Origin: an uncultured Pseudomonadota bacterium
GTDB lineage: Bacteria > Pseudomonadota > Gammaproteobacteria > Burkholderiales > Casimicrobiaceae
Length of the DNA: 26,655 nucleotides
NCBI GenBank assembly: GCA_937958295.1
Contig: CALFEY010000016.1
Coordinates: 1-26,655 of the forward strand
Direction of reading: 5' to 3'
Positions 17,601 through 24,756 of this stretch are shown one piece after another (positions within the stretch are counted from its first letter, which is position 1; every line of letters begins with the position of its first letter). Under the pieces are notes generated by a model. It worked only from the letters and a program-made list of their open reading frames with translations, was not told the origin of the DNA and made no database searches. Both the position numbers and the translations under genes were made by a program.

Positions 17601-17983
17601 GCGTGCTAGGCGCGATGGAGACGGGTTACCAGCGCGGCAAGATCCAGGAAGAGTCGATGTTCTACGAGCATCAGAAGCACGACGGCACGTACCCCATCAT
17701 CGGCGTCAACACCTTCCGCAATCCGCACGGCGAATCGGTGGCGCAGAAGATCGAGCTCGCGCGCTCCTCCGAAGACGAGAAGCAGTCGCAGCTCGCGCGC
17801 CTCGCCGCCTTCAAGGCGCGCAACGCGGACGCGGCCCCCGCCGCGCTCGCGCGGCTCAAGCAGACGGTGATCGAGAACGGCAATGTCTTTGCCGAGCTCA
17901 TGGACACCGTGCGCGTGTGCTCGCTCGGCCAGATCACCAACGCGCTGTTCGAGGTGGGCGGGCAGTACCGCCGCTCGATGTGA
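14642..17983 (+). CDS. icmF: Fused isobutyryl-CoA mutase (B12-dependent, with G-protein chaperone domain)
   Basis: This 1113-residue protein has the full IcmF architecture. The N-terminal B12-binding domain carries His29 in LFDGHDASIN as the lower cobalt ligand. A MeaB-like GTPase domain follows, with P-loop GTGGAGKS at 210-217 and NKFD near 350. The substrate-binding mutase barrel runs from about 520 to the end, with HSQTSG in the active site. Phe618 (RMFAGEG) and Gln762 (DQGQNT) stand where methylmalonyl-CoA mutase has Tyr and Arg. That pair is the known signature for isobutyryl/n-butyryl-CoA interconversion. The enzyme links valine and butyrate carbon skeletons, and the GTPase part loads and protects the cofactor. 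The start at 14642 is set by family alignment; a GAGG lies 7 bases upstream. Confidence 0.96.
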   Translation: MNDASRPPLVYKPQTKVRFVTAASLFDGHDASINIMRRILQASGCEVIHLGHNRAVEEIVDCALQEDANGIAISSYQGGHVEFFKYMIDLLRERGGGHIKVFGGGGGVIVPAEIEELHRYGVTRIFSPEDGQKLGLQGMINEIVAACDVDLARKAPASLEALVAGTRFERTHALARVITALEAGTASPALRDAIHAAAKAARAPILGITGTGGAGKSSLTDELVRRFRLDREDALRIAIVSIDPSRRKSGGALLGDRIRMNALGHPNIYMRSLATRDTGSEISQALPDVVAACKAAGFDLVLVETSGIGQGDAAIVPLVDVALYVMTPEFGAASQLEKIDMLDFADFVAINKFDRKGAADALRDVRKQLQRNREAFRAPPEAMPVFGTIASRFNDDGVTALYQAVVARLVDKGLPAAAGALPPVNTRQSSAQGAIVPAARARYLAEIADTVRSYHAWARGQARIARERSQVHATIALLHQRLEPRAAGPGEIRVPESPLTAGRSQVEAPLFTELAALAHERDAALDPRARKLLDMWPQTKAAYAGDEYVVKIRDKEIRTALVTTSLSGTKVRKVALPNFEDDGEILRWQLVENVPGSFPFTAGVFAFKRENEDPTRMFAGEGDPFRTNRRFHLLADGMPAKRLSTAFDSVTLYGNDPAIRPDIYGKVGNSGVSIATLDDMKVLYSGFDLTAPNNSVSMTINGPAPTLLAMFMNTAIDQQADKFRADNGRDPTDDEAGKIRQWALATVRGTVQADILKEDQGQNTCIFSTEFSLKVMGDIQEYFVHHDVKNFYSVSISGYHIAEAGANPISQLAFTLSNGFTFVEAYLARGMHIDDFAGNLSFFFSYGMDPEYTVIGRVARRIWAVAMKNRYGANERSQKLKFHSQTSGRSLHAQEISFNDIRTTLQALISTYDNTNSLHTNAYDEAITTPTEESVRRAMAIQLIINREWGLAKNENPNQGSFIIEELTDLVEEAVLQEFEAISERGGVLGAMETGYQRGKIQEESMFYEHQKHDGTYPIIGVNTFRNPHGESVAQKIELARSSEDEKQSQLARLAAFKARNADAAPAALARLKQTVIENGNVFAELMDTVRVCSLGQITNALFEVGGQYRRSM

Positions 17984-17986
17984 TGC

Positions 17987-18032
17987 GCCGCCGCGGCGGC
18001 ACCCCGGGGCAAGCCCGGGCGCCCGCGGTGCC
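17987..18032 (+). terminator. GC-rich hairpins after icmF, possible terminator
   Basis: Right after the icmF stop is a perfect 14-bp palindrome GCCGCCGCGGCGGC (17987-18000). An overlapping outer stem pairs GGCACC (17998-18003) with GGTGCC (18027-18032) around a CCCGGG-loop-CCCGGG stem. No T-run follows, so this is not a classical intrinsic terminator, though it may still slow or stop transcription. Confidence 0.35.
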
Positions 18033-18037
18033 TCCCC

Positions 18038-18051
18038 TTGACGCCCGTCAA
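18038..18051. repeat. Operator-like inverted repeat TTGACG-N2-CGTCAA, copy 1
   Basis: TTGACGCCCGTCAA has perfect 6-bp arms around a 2-base centre. The loop is too tight for a good RNA hairpin, which favours a DNA site for a dimeric regulator. A second copy with the same arms and a different centre lies 40 bases downstream. Confidence 0.6.
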
Positions 18052-18077
18052 GGCGCGCCTCGAAGGCCCCCGGCGGG

Positions 18078-18091
18078 TTGACGCTCGTCAA
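18078..18091. repeat. Operator-like inverted repeat TTGACG-N2-CGTCAA, copy 2
   Basis: TTGACGCTCGTCAA has the same perfect arms as copy 1, starting exactly 40 bases later and 72 bases before the ompW start codon. No -10 box sits 17 bases after either TTGACG, so neither copy looks like a -35 element. Confidence 0.6.
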
Positions 18092-18162
18092 ATGCGCGCC
18101 GTCGGGCGCGGCTCACCATCGGTCCGGGTACACAAGCGACTCGATCGAATGGGAGTGTGACG

Positions 18163-18768
18163 ATGCAAGCAGCAAGACACATGCGGCGGCCCGTGGCCGC
18201 AGCGATCCTCGCGGTGCTGGTGGCCGCGCCGGCGGCGGTTCATGCGCAGAACTGGATGGTGGGCGTTCGCGCGCTCTACGTGAGCCCGAACGTGAGCACG
18301 TCCATTTCCGGCCTCGACGTCGATTCGGCCTGGTGGGCCGAGATCGACCTCACATACTTCTTCACCCGGAACATCGCGGTGGAGGTGATTGCCGCCGCCA
18401 ACAAGCACGAAGTGACGCTCGATGGCACGAGCCTCGGCAAGGTGGGCGTGCTGCCGCCGACCGTGACGCTGCAGTACCACTTCACGGACCTCGGCGCCTG
18501 GAAGCCCTACGTGGGCGCGGGTGTGAACTACACCTATTTCTACGACAACGACCTCGCCAACGGTGCGCTCTCCATCAAGGACAACAGCTGGGGCGGCGCG
18601 CTGCAGGCGGGTCTCGACTACGAGGTGGCGAAGAACCTGTACATCAATGCGGACGTGAAGTACGTGTGGATGAATACCGACGTGTACGTCACGGCCACGG
18701 GCGCCAATCTGGGTGGGCTCGACATCAATCCGTGGATCTTCGGCGTGGGCCTGCGCTACCGGTTCTAG
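18163..18768 (+). CDS. OmpW-family outer-membrane protein
   Basis: This 201-residue protein has a Sec signal peptide (MQAARHMRRPVAAAILAVLV, cleavage near HAQ-N). A beta-barrel pattern follows and ends in RYRF, with the terminal aromatic residue needed for outer-membrane assembly. Typical OmpW features are the mature start NWMVGVRALYVSP, the YHF stretch near residue 105 and KPYVGAGVNYTYFY. OmpW proteins are eight-stranded barrels with a hydrophobic channel, thought to pass small hydrophobic molecules. ATG 18163 is chosen over GTG 18157 because GGGAG at 18151-18155 has proper spacing only to the ATG. The gene stands alone downstream of icmF with two operator-like repeats in front, suggesting its own regulation. 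Confidence 0.92.
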   Translation: MQAARHMRRPVAAAILAVLVAAPAAVHAQNWMVGVRALYVSPNVSTSISGLDVDSAWWAEIDLTYFFTRNIAVEVIAAANKHEVTLDGTSLGKVGVLPPTVTLQYHFTDLGAWKPYVGAGVNYTYFYDNDLANGALSIKDNSWGGALQAGLDYEVAKNLYINADVKYVWMNTDVYVTATGANLGGLDINPWIFGVGLRYRF

Positions 18769-18819
18769 ACGCGTATCACGGGCCGCTGCGGTGGCGCGGT
18801 GTTTCTCGCTGGCGGTGCA

Positions 18820-18848
18820 TTGCTGGCGTGTTCCTTGCATGCTAACGT
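18820..18848 (+). promoter_or_regulatory. Possible promoter of the DUF1800/DUF1501 pair
   Basis: TTGCTG (18820-18825) and TAACGT (18843-18848) are 17 bases apart, 53 bases before the DUF1800 start codon, in the 133-base gap after ompW. The hexamers are moderate matches. Confidence 0.35.
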
Positions 18849-18901
18849 CATAGGGCCGGGCGCGCGTCGCGCGCGGCCGCAAGGCGGGCAAGGGGAGCGC
18901 G

Positions 18902-21859
18902 ATGCGGCGTTGGGGTGGGCTCGGAGGACGGTGCGCGGTCGCAGTCGTGCTGACCCTCGCGACGGGTGCTGCGTGGGCGCTGGGCGCCGCGACGGTCACC
19001 CACAATCCCTACGGCCCGTTCACGGTGCAAGGCGCCACGCGCAGCGGGGACACGCTGTCCGGCTGGCAGGCCAATGCCGTGATCCAGCTCGGCAGCGTGC
19101 CGGGCGACGGTAACGCCGTCGCGCGCATCGACGTTGCGGGCCTCGACCTGCCGCCCGGCACCACGCTGACCGTGCGTGCCGGGGCCCCAGGGCAGGGCGT
19201 GCTGCTCTACAACGCCGGGGGGACGGCGAGCGCCGTCCATGGCACGCTGCGCTTCGACGGCGTGCCCGGTGTCGCATTCCGCGCGCAGGTGCAGGATCGC
19301 AACGGCCTCACCGTTGCGGATACCGGCCGCGTGATCACGGCGGCTGTTCTGACCGTGTCTACCCTTGACGCGACGTGGTCGGTGGGGCAGCCGCTCGTCA
19401 ACCAGGGACTGGTGCAGGGTGACGTCCAGCTACGGATCGCGGGCGCCCGCATCACGGGGGGCGGCCGCTTCCTTAGCAACGACATCCACGTGGCCACGTT
19501 CGGTCACGCCAACAATCCCGTCAACGGCAACTACTTCCTGGCCAACGGCTTGCAGCTGGCCCCGGCCAGCGGCACGCAGGTCGCGCTTTCAGTGTCGCAC
19601 TACGGCACCGCCCCGCAGGTGCTCAACTTCGCGGTGAATGGCGATGCGCTCCTCGCGATGCCGTCGGCGTGGCCGGCGGGGTACTTCGCCCCGCCCAACA
19701 GCCTGCCGGCGCTGCCCGGCGAAACGCGCCCTGCCAGCGTCGGCAACCCCGCCCATGGTGGCAGCGGCCTCATCGTACAAGCCAGCGGGGACTTGAAGCT
19801 CGCCGGCGGCACGAGCCAGGATCTCGTGCTGGCCGGTGGCGTGGTGCTGAAGGCCGGTGGCACGCTCGACCTCGCCGGCGTGGCCATCGTGAACGGCTGG
19901 ACGCTCTCCGGCCAATCGTTTCAGGGCGTGAACCTCGAGGCGCCACGCATCACGAGCAGCAGCGGACCCATTCGCATCTATACCAACAACCTCAACTGGG
20001 GCAACTTCAGCACGTATCCCTTTGCCCCGGTGCGTACCTGGCAGTTCCTCCCGCGCCCCGATGGCACCGCGACGTACGTCCCCGCCGACGCGATCGTCCC
20101 GCACCTCAATCCCTACGCCGCGCTCGTCAATGCGGCGGCCAGGGGCGAGTGCTGGTCGTGTCTCGTGGACATGCGTCCCTTCGACATGCGCGCACCCGAC
20201 GACACGCGCAAGGATGCCGCGCGCTTTCTGCGCCAGGCGACGTTCGGTGCCTCGCGCGAGGACATCGAGGCGCTCGTGCGCGAAGGCTACGACGCGTGGC
20301 TGACGCGCCAGTTCGCGGTACCGCCGGTGTCGCACGCCGATACGGTGAAGTCCGATCCGTACCTCATCGACAGCAATCTCTACGTCACCAACCAGTCCAT
20401 CTGGAGGCAATTCTTCACGGGCGAGGACCAGCTGCGCCAGCGCGTAGGCTACGCGCTGTCGCAGATCTACGTGGTGTCGTTCGCCAACGGCTTCGTGGCC
20501 AACGCGCCCTGCGGTGCGGCAGGCTACCTCGACACGCTCAACCGTCATGCCTTCGGCAACTGGCGCGACCTGCTGCGCGACGTCACGCTGCATCCGGTGA
20601 TGGGCGAGTACCTGTCGATGAAGGAGAGCGCCAAGGCGGATCCTGTGCTACGGACCCAGCCCGACGAGAACTACGCGCGCGAGGTGATGCAGCTCCTGTC
20701 GATCGGCCTCGTGCTGCTGCGCCCCGACGGGACGCCCGAGCTCGATGCCGCCGGCCAGCGCATTCCCGCCTTCACCGAGGACACCGTGAAGGGCTTCGCC
20801 AAGGCGCTGTCGGGGTGGACCTTCGGCGGCCAGGACCAGACGCAATCGTGGCGCTGGATCTATCCCGACATCTGGGACGAGGATCCGGTGATCGCCACGC
20901 AGAAGGGATGCGCCGCGTGGACGCGACCCATGGAGCCGTGGCTCGCGAAGTATGTCTCGGCCGACGTGACGCGCGAGATCAACGGCCCCGCGCACGACCA
21001 GACGGCCAAAGAGCTCCTCGCCTACCCGGGCGCGCGATTCGCGACGCTCCCGGCGGGACAGTCCCCTTCCGCCGACCTGCACGCCGCCCTCGACAACGTT
21101 TTCGGTCATCCGAACGTGGGTCCGTTCATCGGCAAGCTGCTCATCCAGCGCATGGTCACGTCCAATCCGAGCCCGGACTACGTCGCGCGCGTGGCGCAGG
21201 CCTTTGCCGACAATGGCAGCGGCGTGCGCGGCGACCTGAAGGCGGTCGTGCGGGCGATCCTGCTCGATCCGCAGGCGCGCAGTCTCGACGTGCGCGACCG
21301 CCCTGACTTCGGCAAGCTCTCCGAGCCGGTGGTGCGCTTCGTGCAGCTCCATCGCGCCTTCAAGGGCGCCAAGGCGGACGGTTACTACGACTTGCGCGGC
21401 GGTCTTAACGCCCCCACGCAGCTCAATCAGAGCCCGCTCTTTGCGCCGTCCGTGTTCAATTTCTATCACCCCGATTTCATGCCCACGGGCTCGCTCACGC
21501 GCAACGGCCTCGCGGGACCGGAGTTCGAGATCGCCACCAGTACCGCGATATCGGGGTTCGCGGAGTTCTCCAAGACCGACATCATCGACGGCTTCGAACA
21601 CGGCAACCCCGACGCTTCCACGCGGATCGTTCCCGACTACGCGCCCTATGTGGCGCTCGCCGCGGATCCCGTCGCCCTGGTCGACGAGCTCGACCTCGTG
21701 CTCACGGGTGGCGCGATGGGCGCGTCGAGCAAGGCCTTGATCGCAGCGTCGGTGGGTACCGTGAACATCGCCGGCAATGCGCAGGCGCAGGGTCGCGAGC
21801 GCCTGCGCACCGCGCTGTGGCTCATCGTGAACAGTCCCGACTACCTCGTGGAGCGCTGA
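18902..21859 (+). CDS. DUF1800 protein with long beta-rich N-terminal extension, exported
   Basis: This 985-residue protein starts at ATG 18902 behind AGGGGAG, with a Sec signal peptide (hydrophobic 12-28). Residues from about 434 to the end are a DUF1800 domain, beginning DTRKDAARFLRQATFGASRE and including GYDAWLTRQF. Most DUF1800 proteins are not much longer than this domain. The preceding 400 residues are Gly/Val/Leu/Thr-rich and predicted beta. They include a stretch near 295-330 (GDLKLAGG, then QDLVLAGG and GGVVLKAGGTLDLAG) with the short-period look of a beta-solenoid as in haemagglutinin-type adhesins. The stop is 2 bases before the DUF1501 start, so the two are co-translated. The biochemical role of DUF1800 is not established to my knowledge; a cell-surface or periplasmic function is inferred. 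Confidence 0.85.
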   Translation: MRRWGGLGGRCAVAVVLTLATGAAWALGAATVTHNPYGPFTVQGATRSGDTLSGWQANAVIQLGSVPGDGNAVARIDVAGLDLPPGTTLTVRAGAPGQGVLLYNAGGTASAVHGTLRFDGVPGVAFRAQVQDRNGLTVADTGRVITAAVLTVSTLDATWSVGQPLVNQGLVQGDVQLRIAGARITGGGRFLSNDIHVATFGHANNPVNGNYFLANGLQLAPASGTQVALSVSHYGTAPQVLNFAVNGDALLAMPSAWPAGYFAPPNSLPALPGETRPASVGNPAHGGSGLIVQASGDLKLAGGTSQDLVLAGGVVLKAGGTLDLAGVAIVNGWTLSGQSFQGVNLEAPRITSSSGPIRIYTNNLNWGNFSTYPFAPVRTWQFLPRPDGTATYVPADAIVPHLNPYAALVNAAARGECWSCLVDMRPFDMRAPDDTRKDAARFLRQATFGASREDIEALVREGYDAWLTRQFAVPPVSHADTVKSDPYLIDSNLYVTNQSIWRQFFTGEDQLRQRVGYALSQIYVVSFANGFVANAPCGAAGYLDTLNRHAFGNWRDLLRDVTLHPVMGEYLSMKESAKADPVLRTQPDENYAREVMQLLSIGLVLLRPDGTPELDAAGQRIPAFTEDTVKGFAKALSGWTFGGQDQTQSWRWIYPDIWDEDPVIATQKGCAAWTRPMEPWLAKYVSADVTREINGPAHDQTAKELLAYPGARFATLPAGQSPSADLHAALDNVFGHPNVGPFIGKLLIQRMVTSNPSPDYVARVAQAFADNGSGVRGDLKAVVRAILLDPQARSLDVRDRPDFGKLSEPVVRFVQLHRAFKGAKADGYYDLRGGLNAPTQLNQSPLFAPSVFNFYHPDFMPTGSLTRNGLAGPEFEIATSTAISGFAEFSKTDIIDGFEHGNPDASTRIVPDYAPYVALAADPVALVDELDLVLTGGAMGASSKALIAASVGTVNIAGNAQAQGRERLRTALWLIVNSPDYLVER

Positions 21860-21861
21860 CC

Positions 21862-23328
21862 GTGGATGGCGCGGATCGCACCAACGCAAGCCGCCGCCGC
21901 TTCCTGCAGGCGATGGGCGGCATCGCTTCGGTACCGCTCGTGGGCGCGCTGTCCGAAGCCGCCCTCGGCGCCGGGCCGTTCAGCGACTACCGTGCGCTCG
22001 TCTGCGTGTTCCTCTACGGCGGCAACGACTCGCACAACATGGTGGTGCCGCTCGATGCGCGCTACCCGGTGTACGCCGCCAATCGCGGGCCGCTGGCGCT
22101 GCCGCTGTCGTCACTGCAGGCCACGGCGATCGCCGATGCGGTGCAGGGGCCCTTCGCGCTGCATCCGCGCATGACGCGTGCGGCGTCGTTGTACCGCGCC
22201 AACAAGCTCGCCGTGGTCTCCAACGTGGGCGTGCTGGTGCGGCCCGTCACCAAGACCGACTACGAGCGCAATCTCCATCTGCCGCCGCAACTTTTCTCGC
22301 ACGACGACATGCAGGAGAGCTGGGCGACGTGCACGCCCGGCTCGCTCACCAAGGAAGGCTGGGGCGGGCGTTTGGCCGATCTCTTGCAGGCGTCGAGCGC
22401 CGGCCCCATGCCCATCGGCGTGGCCACCGGCGCGTCGGGCGTGTTCTTCAAGGGCTTTCAGACCACCGCGCAGGAGGTGGCTGCGTACCGCAGCGCCACA
22501 GTGCCGATCGTGCAGCGCATTCGCGCGTGGCGCGAGGGCGACGCCCTGGCCAAGCCGCAGGCGGTGTACCAAAGCCTGCTCGCGGCAGCGCGGACCAACC
22601 TGCTGCAGCAGCAATACGGCGAGATGGCGGCGCGCACGGTGGCGGCCAACGACTTCGTGCTGGGCGCGCTGTACAACGGCCCCGACGCTGCGGGTCGCTA
22701 CACCGAGCGCTTTCCTCTGGCCACGGCCTTCCCCGCCGGCAATCCGCTGGCCGCGCAGCTGCGCTCGGTGGCGATGCTCATCGCCGCGCGCCAGGCCTTG
22801 GGCGTCAAGCGGCAGATCTTCTTCGTCTTCGTGGGCGGCTCGTTCGACACCCACAGCGACCAGTTCGACTCGACGTACAGTCCCCTGCAACCCGGCCCCG
22901 GGGCGCCTTCGATTCTGTTCGGCAGCCATGCCGACCTTCTTTTGCAACTCGACACCGCCGTGCAGTCCTTCTACGACGCCACCGTGGAGCTTGGCGTGGC
23001 GAATCAGGTCACGACCTTCACGGCATCGGATTTCGGCCGCACCTTCACCTCCAACGGCAAGGGCTCCGATCACGGCTGGGGCAGCCATCACATGGTGCTG
23101 GGCGGCGCGGTGAAGGGCGGCCGGCTGTACGGCACGTTTCACAACGCGCAGCTCGGTGTGGCCAACCCGGTGGACGCCGGACAGGGCCGGCTCATCCCGG
23201 AGTTCGGCGTGGATCAGTACGGCGCCACGCTCGCGCGGTGGTTCGGCGCGACGGGCAACGACCTTGGCGCCGTGTTTCCCAATCTGGGCAATTTCGCCAC
23301 CGCCGACTTGGGCTTCATGCCGGCATGA
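21862..23328 (+). CDS. DUF1501 protein, Tat-exported
   Basis: This 488-residue protein starts at GTG, 2 bases after the DUF1800 stop. A twin-arginine signal (RRRFLQAMGG, residues 11-20, then a hydrophobic stretch) shows export in folded form, usually with a bound cofactor or metal. The body is a DUF1501 domain: VFLYGGNDSHNMVVP near residue 50, GGSFDTHSDQ and SDHGWGSHHMVLGG in the second half. These Asp/His/Ser-containing motifs recall metal sites of the alkaline phosphatase/sulfatase superfamily, to which DUF1501 is related. DUF1501 and DUF1800 genes often travel as a pair, as here. The substrate is unknown. A hydrolase acting on a surface polymer is one possibility, not shown by the sequence. 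Confidence 0.87.
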   Translation: MDGADRTNASRRRFLQAMGGIASVPLVGALSEAALGAGPFSDYRALVCVFLYGGNDSHNMVVPLDARYPVYAANRGPLALPLSSLQATAIADAVQGPFALHPRMTRAASLYRANKLAVVSNVGVLVRPVTKTDYERNLHLPPQLFSHDDMQESWATCTPGSLTKEGWGGRLADLLQASSAGPMPIGVATGASGVFFKGFQTTAQEVAAYRSATVPIVQRIRAWREGDALAKPQAVYQSLLAAARTNLLQQQYGEMAARTVAANDFVLGALYNGPDAAGRYTERFPLATAFPAGNPLAAQLRSVAMLIAARQALGVKRQIFFVFVGGSFDTHSDQFDSTYSPLQPGPGAPSILFGSHADLLLQLDTAVQSFYDATVELGVANQVTTFTASDFGRTFTSNGKGSDHGWGSHHMVLGGAVKGGRLYGTFHNAQLGVANPVDAGQGRLIPEFGVDQYGATLARWFGATGNDLGAVFPNLGNFATADLGFMPA

Positions 23329-23339
23329 ACGGGAAGGGT

Positions 23340-23383
23340 GGCCCCGGCGCGCGGGAGCGTGGCGCGCCGCGTGTGCGGGGGCC
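23340..23383. terminator. GC-rich hairpin between convergent genes
   Basis: GGCGCGC (23346-23352) pairs with GCGCGCC (23362-23368). An outer GGCCCC (23340-23345) can pair with GGGGCC (23378-23383). It lies between the convergent DUF1501 and monooxygenase-like genes. No T-run follows, so termination is a guess from position and stem strength. Confidence 0.35.
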
Positions 23384-23404
23384 GTGGACTCCGCCGCAGC
23401 CGCG

Positions 23405-23713
23405 CTAGTCGGTGAGCGCGGTCAGGTAGTCGATTTCCACCGGGCCGGCGGCCAGCCCCTCGTCCTGGCGGCGCTTGCGGTAGGCCGCCATATGCGGCGA
23501 ATTGCGGTGGACGTCGAGCGCGGCCTCGCTCACGTAGGCCTCGTAGAACACGAAGAGCTCGGGATCGTCGTTGGACCGGTGCAGGCGGTAATAGAGGCAG
23601 CCGGCCTCGGCGCGACGCACCACGCCGGCCTGCTCGGTGAGGAGGCCGGCGAGGGCATCGCCTTTGCCGGGCGCGGCGCGCAGCCGCGCGATCATCGTGA
23701 TGGGTGTATCCAT
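23405..23713 (-). CDS. Antibiotic-biosynthesis-monooxygenase (ABM) domain protein
   Basis: This 102-residue protein starts at ATG 23713; the upstream in-frame extension has no family likeness. It has the single ABM-type ferredoxin-like domain: TMIARLRAAPGKGDALAGLL, then AGCLYYRLHRSNDDPELFVF and the YEAYVSEAALDVHRNSPHM helix. Such proteins (YgiN-like) form dimeric barrels and act as cofactor-free quinol monooxygenases or bind small aromatics. The gene lies 41 bases downstream of a YciI-type gene on the same strand, and the two are probably co-transcribed. The exact substrate is unknown. Confidence 0.85.
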   Translation of the reverse strand: MDTPITMIARLRAAPGKGDALAGLLTEQAGVVRRAEAGCLYYRLHRSNDDPELFVFYEAYVSEAALDVHRNSPHMAAYRKRRQDEGLAAGPVEIDYLTALTD

Positions 23714-23754
23714 CCCGCCGACTCTACACCATCGCGCGCGGGACCCTTCGCCCG

Positions 23755-24108
23755 TCAGGCGAAGCAGGGGCCGAGCTCGCGCACCTCCACCGTAGCCCAC
23801 TCGGCAGCGGGCAGCTCCGCCGCGATGGCCAGGGCCTCGTCGCGGGTGGCGCAGTCGACGAGGAAGTAGCCGCCCACCATCTCCTTGGCCTCGGCAAACG
23901 GGCCGTCCCGCACCTCGCGGCGGCCGTCGCGGATGCGCACGCGCACGGCGTCGCCGTCGGTGCGCAGCGACTCGGCCGCACGCAACACGCCGCGGGCCTT
24001 GAGGGCGGCAGCGCTTTGCAGCATGCGGTCGTAGGCGACGCGGCCCTCGGCCTCGTTGCGGGTGGCGCGTTGGCCGCGGGGCTCGTGGATCAGCAGGAGA
24101 TAGGGCAT
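23755..24108 (-). CDS. YciI/DGPF-family protein
   Basis: This 117-residue protein starts MPYLLLIHE and carries the DGPFAEAKEMVGGYFLVD block that defines the YCII-related 'DGPF' group. It also has the RTDGDAVRVR strand before the block and DEALAIAAELP after it. The fold is a small alpha/beta barrel like that of the downstream ABM protein. Members are often next to ECF sigma factors, and some have been linked to small-molecule turnover. No sigma factor is seen here. Function is not known; its pairing with an ABM protein suggests a shared small redox or detoxification task, which is inference. Confidence 0.85.
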   Translation of the reverse strand: MPYLLLIHEPRGQRATRNEAEGRVAYDRMLQSAAALKARGVLRAAESLRTDGDAVRVRIRDGRREVRDGPFAEAKEMVGGYFLVDCATRDEALAIAAELPAAEWATVEVRELGPCFA

Positions 24109-24180
24109 GGCAGGCTCGTCGGCTCGGAGGCCGGAAAGGTTAACCGAAGCCTGCGTTGCCCCGCCGCAATCGCGCGCGGA

Positions 24181-24447
24181 TCACACCGACCAGTCGCGCG
24201 TCCAGCGGTCGGGCATCGTGCCGAGGCGCACCGGATCGATGCCGATGTCGCGCAGCTCGCGCTCGCTCATCGCCACCAGCGCGCGGTTGTCGTCCTCCGC
24301 CTTTGCGCGCGCAGCGAGCCAGGCATCGAGGAGCCTGGCAGCCGAGCGCAGCCTACGGGCGAGGCCCGCGAGCAGGACGGCAAGGCGCAGCAAGGCGGCG
24401 GCCGTGCGATAGCGGGCCGGAGCGGCGGGCAAGGTCAACGTATGCAT
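24181..24447 (-). CDS. DUF1127 (YjiS-like) small protein
   Basis: This 88-residue protein has an Ala/Leu/Arg-rich helical N-terminus and the C-terminal DUF1127 signature LVAMSERELRDIGIDP at about 58-73. Small DUF1127 proteins occur widely in alpha-, beta- and gammaproteobacteria; some bind RNA or affect phosphate and carbon metabolism. It follows a 60-residue hydrophobic protein gene by 15 bases on the same strand, and no clear ribosome binding site precedes its ATG. The divergent LysR regulator may control both. The signature is clear; the role here is unknown. Confidence 0.85.
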   Translation of the reverse strand: MHTLTLPAAPARYRTAAALLRLAVLLAGLARRLRSAARLLDAWLAARAKAEDDNRALVAMSERELRDIGIDPVRLGTMPDRWTRDWSV

Positions 24448-24462
24448 GGCGTGGTATCCGTT

Positions 24463-24645
24463 TTACAGCGGGACGCAAACGCGCGGGGCCAGCGCCATTC
24501 CGGTCAGGAGCAGCGCGGGCGCGGCTAGCGCGGCGAGCGCCGCTGCGCTGCACGCCAGCACGGCGAGCAACGCCGCGGCGGCGGTGCGCAGCGGCGGGTG
24601 ACGCGGGCTGATTTCGTCGGTGTGCGGTTGGGCGATGGCATGCAT
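24463..24645 (-). CDS. Small hydrophobic protein of unknown function
   Basis: This 60-residue frame starts at ATG 24645 with GGAG about 9 bases upstream. The first 20 residues are polar; the rest is a long Ala/Leu-rich hydrophobic stretch (RTAAAALLAVLACSAAALAA onward) that could form one or two membrane helices. I do not recognise a family. Its place as first gene before the DUF1127 gene, and divergent from the LysR gene, supports it being real, but Ala-rich frames also arise by chance in DNA this GC-rich. Confidence 0.5.
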   Translation of the reverse strand: MHAIAQPHTDEISPRHPPLRTAAAALLAVLACSAAALAALAAPALLLTGMALAPRVCVPL

Positions 24646-24692
24646 GGTCCGGCTCCGAGGTCACTGCATCGTGGCTTGGGGGTATGCGGCGC

Positions 24693-24721
24693 GATTTACG
24701 CTGGTAAGATTAGTCGGCCAA
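24693..24721 (-). promoter_or_regulatory. Possible promoter for the small hydrophobic/DUF1127 genes
   Basis: On the minus strand TTGGCC (24721-24716) and TAAATC (24698-24693) are 17 bases apart, about 48 bases before the start codon at 24645. A TTAC-N4-GTAA dyad (24696-24707) overlaps the -10 box. Confidence 0.35.
24696..24707. promoter_or_regulatory. TTAC-N4-GTAA dyad, possible LysR operator
   Basis: TTAC-GCTG-GTAA lies in the shared gap between the LysR gene and the divergent operon and overlaps the minus-strand -10 box. Its arms recur in a stronger dyad 50 bases away, next to the LysR start codon. Confidence 0.4.
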
Positions 24722-24756
24722 GATTGCCTTCGGAAGCGATAAGTTTCGACCATCGT

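Noticed and set aside
18038..18106. TTGACG motifs as -35 boxes of an ompW promoter
   Set aside because: No -10-like hexamer lies 16-18 bases downstream of either copy, while both have perfect inverted arms, which fits operators better.
18869..18885. GCGCGC-rich dyad before the DUF1800 gene
   Set aside because: Short CG-alternating palindromes are common by chance in this base composition and nothing else marks this one.
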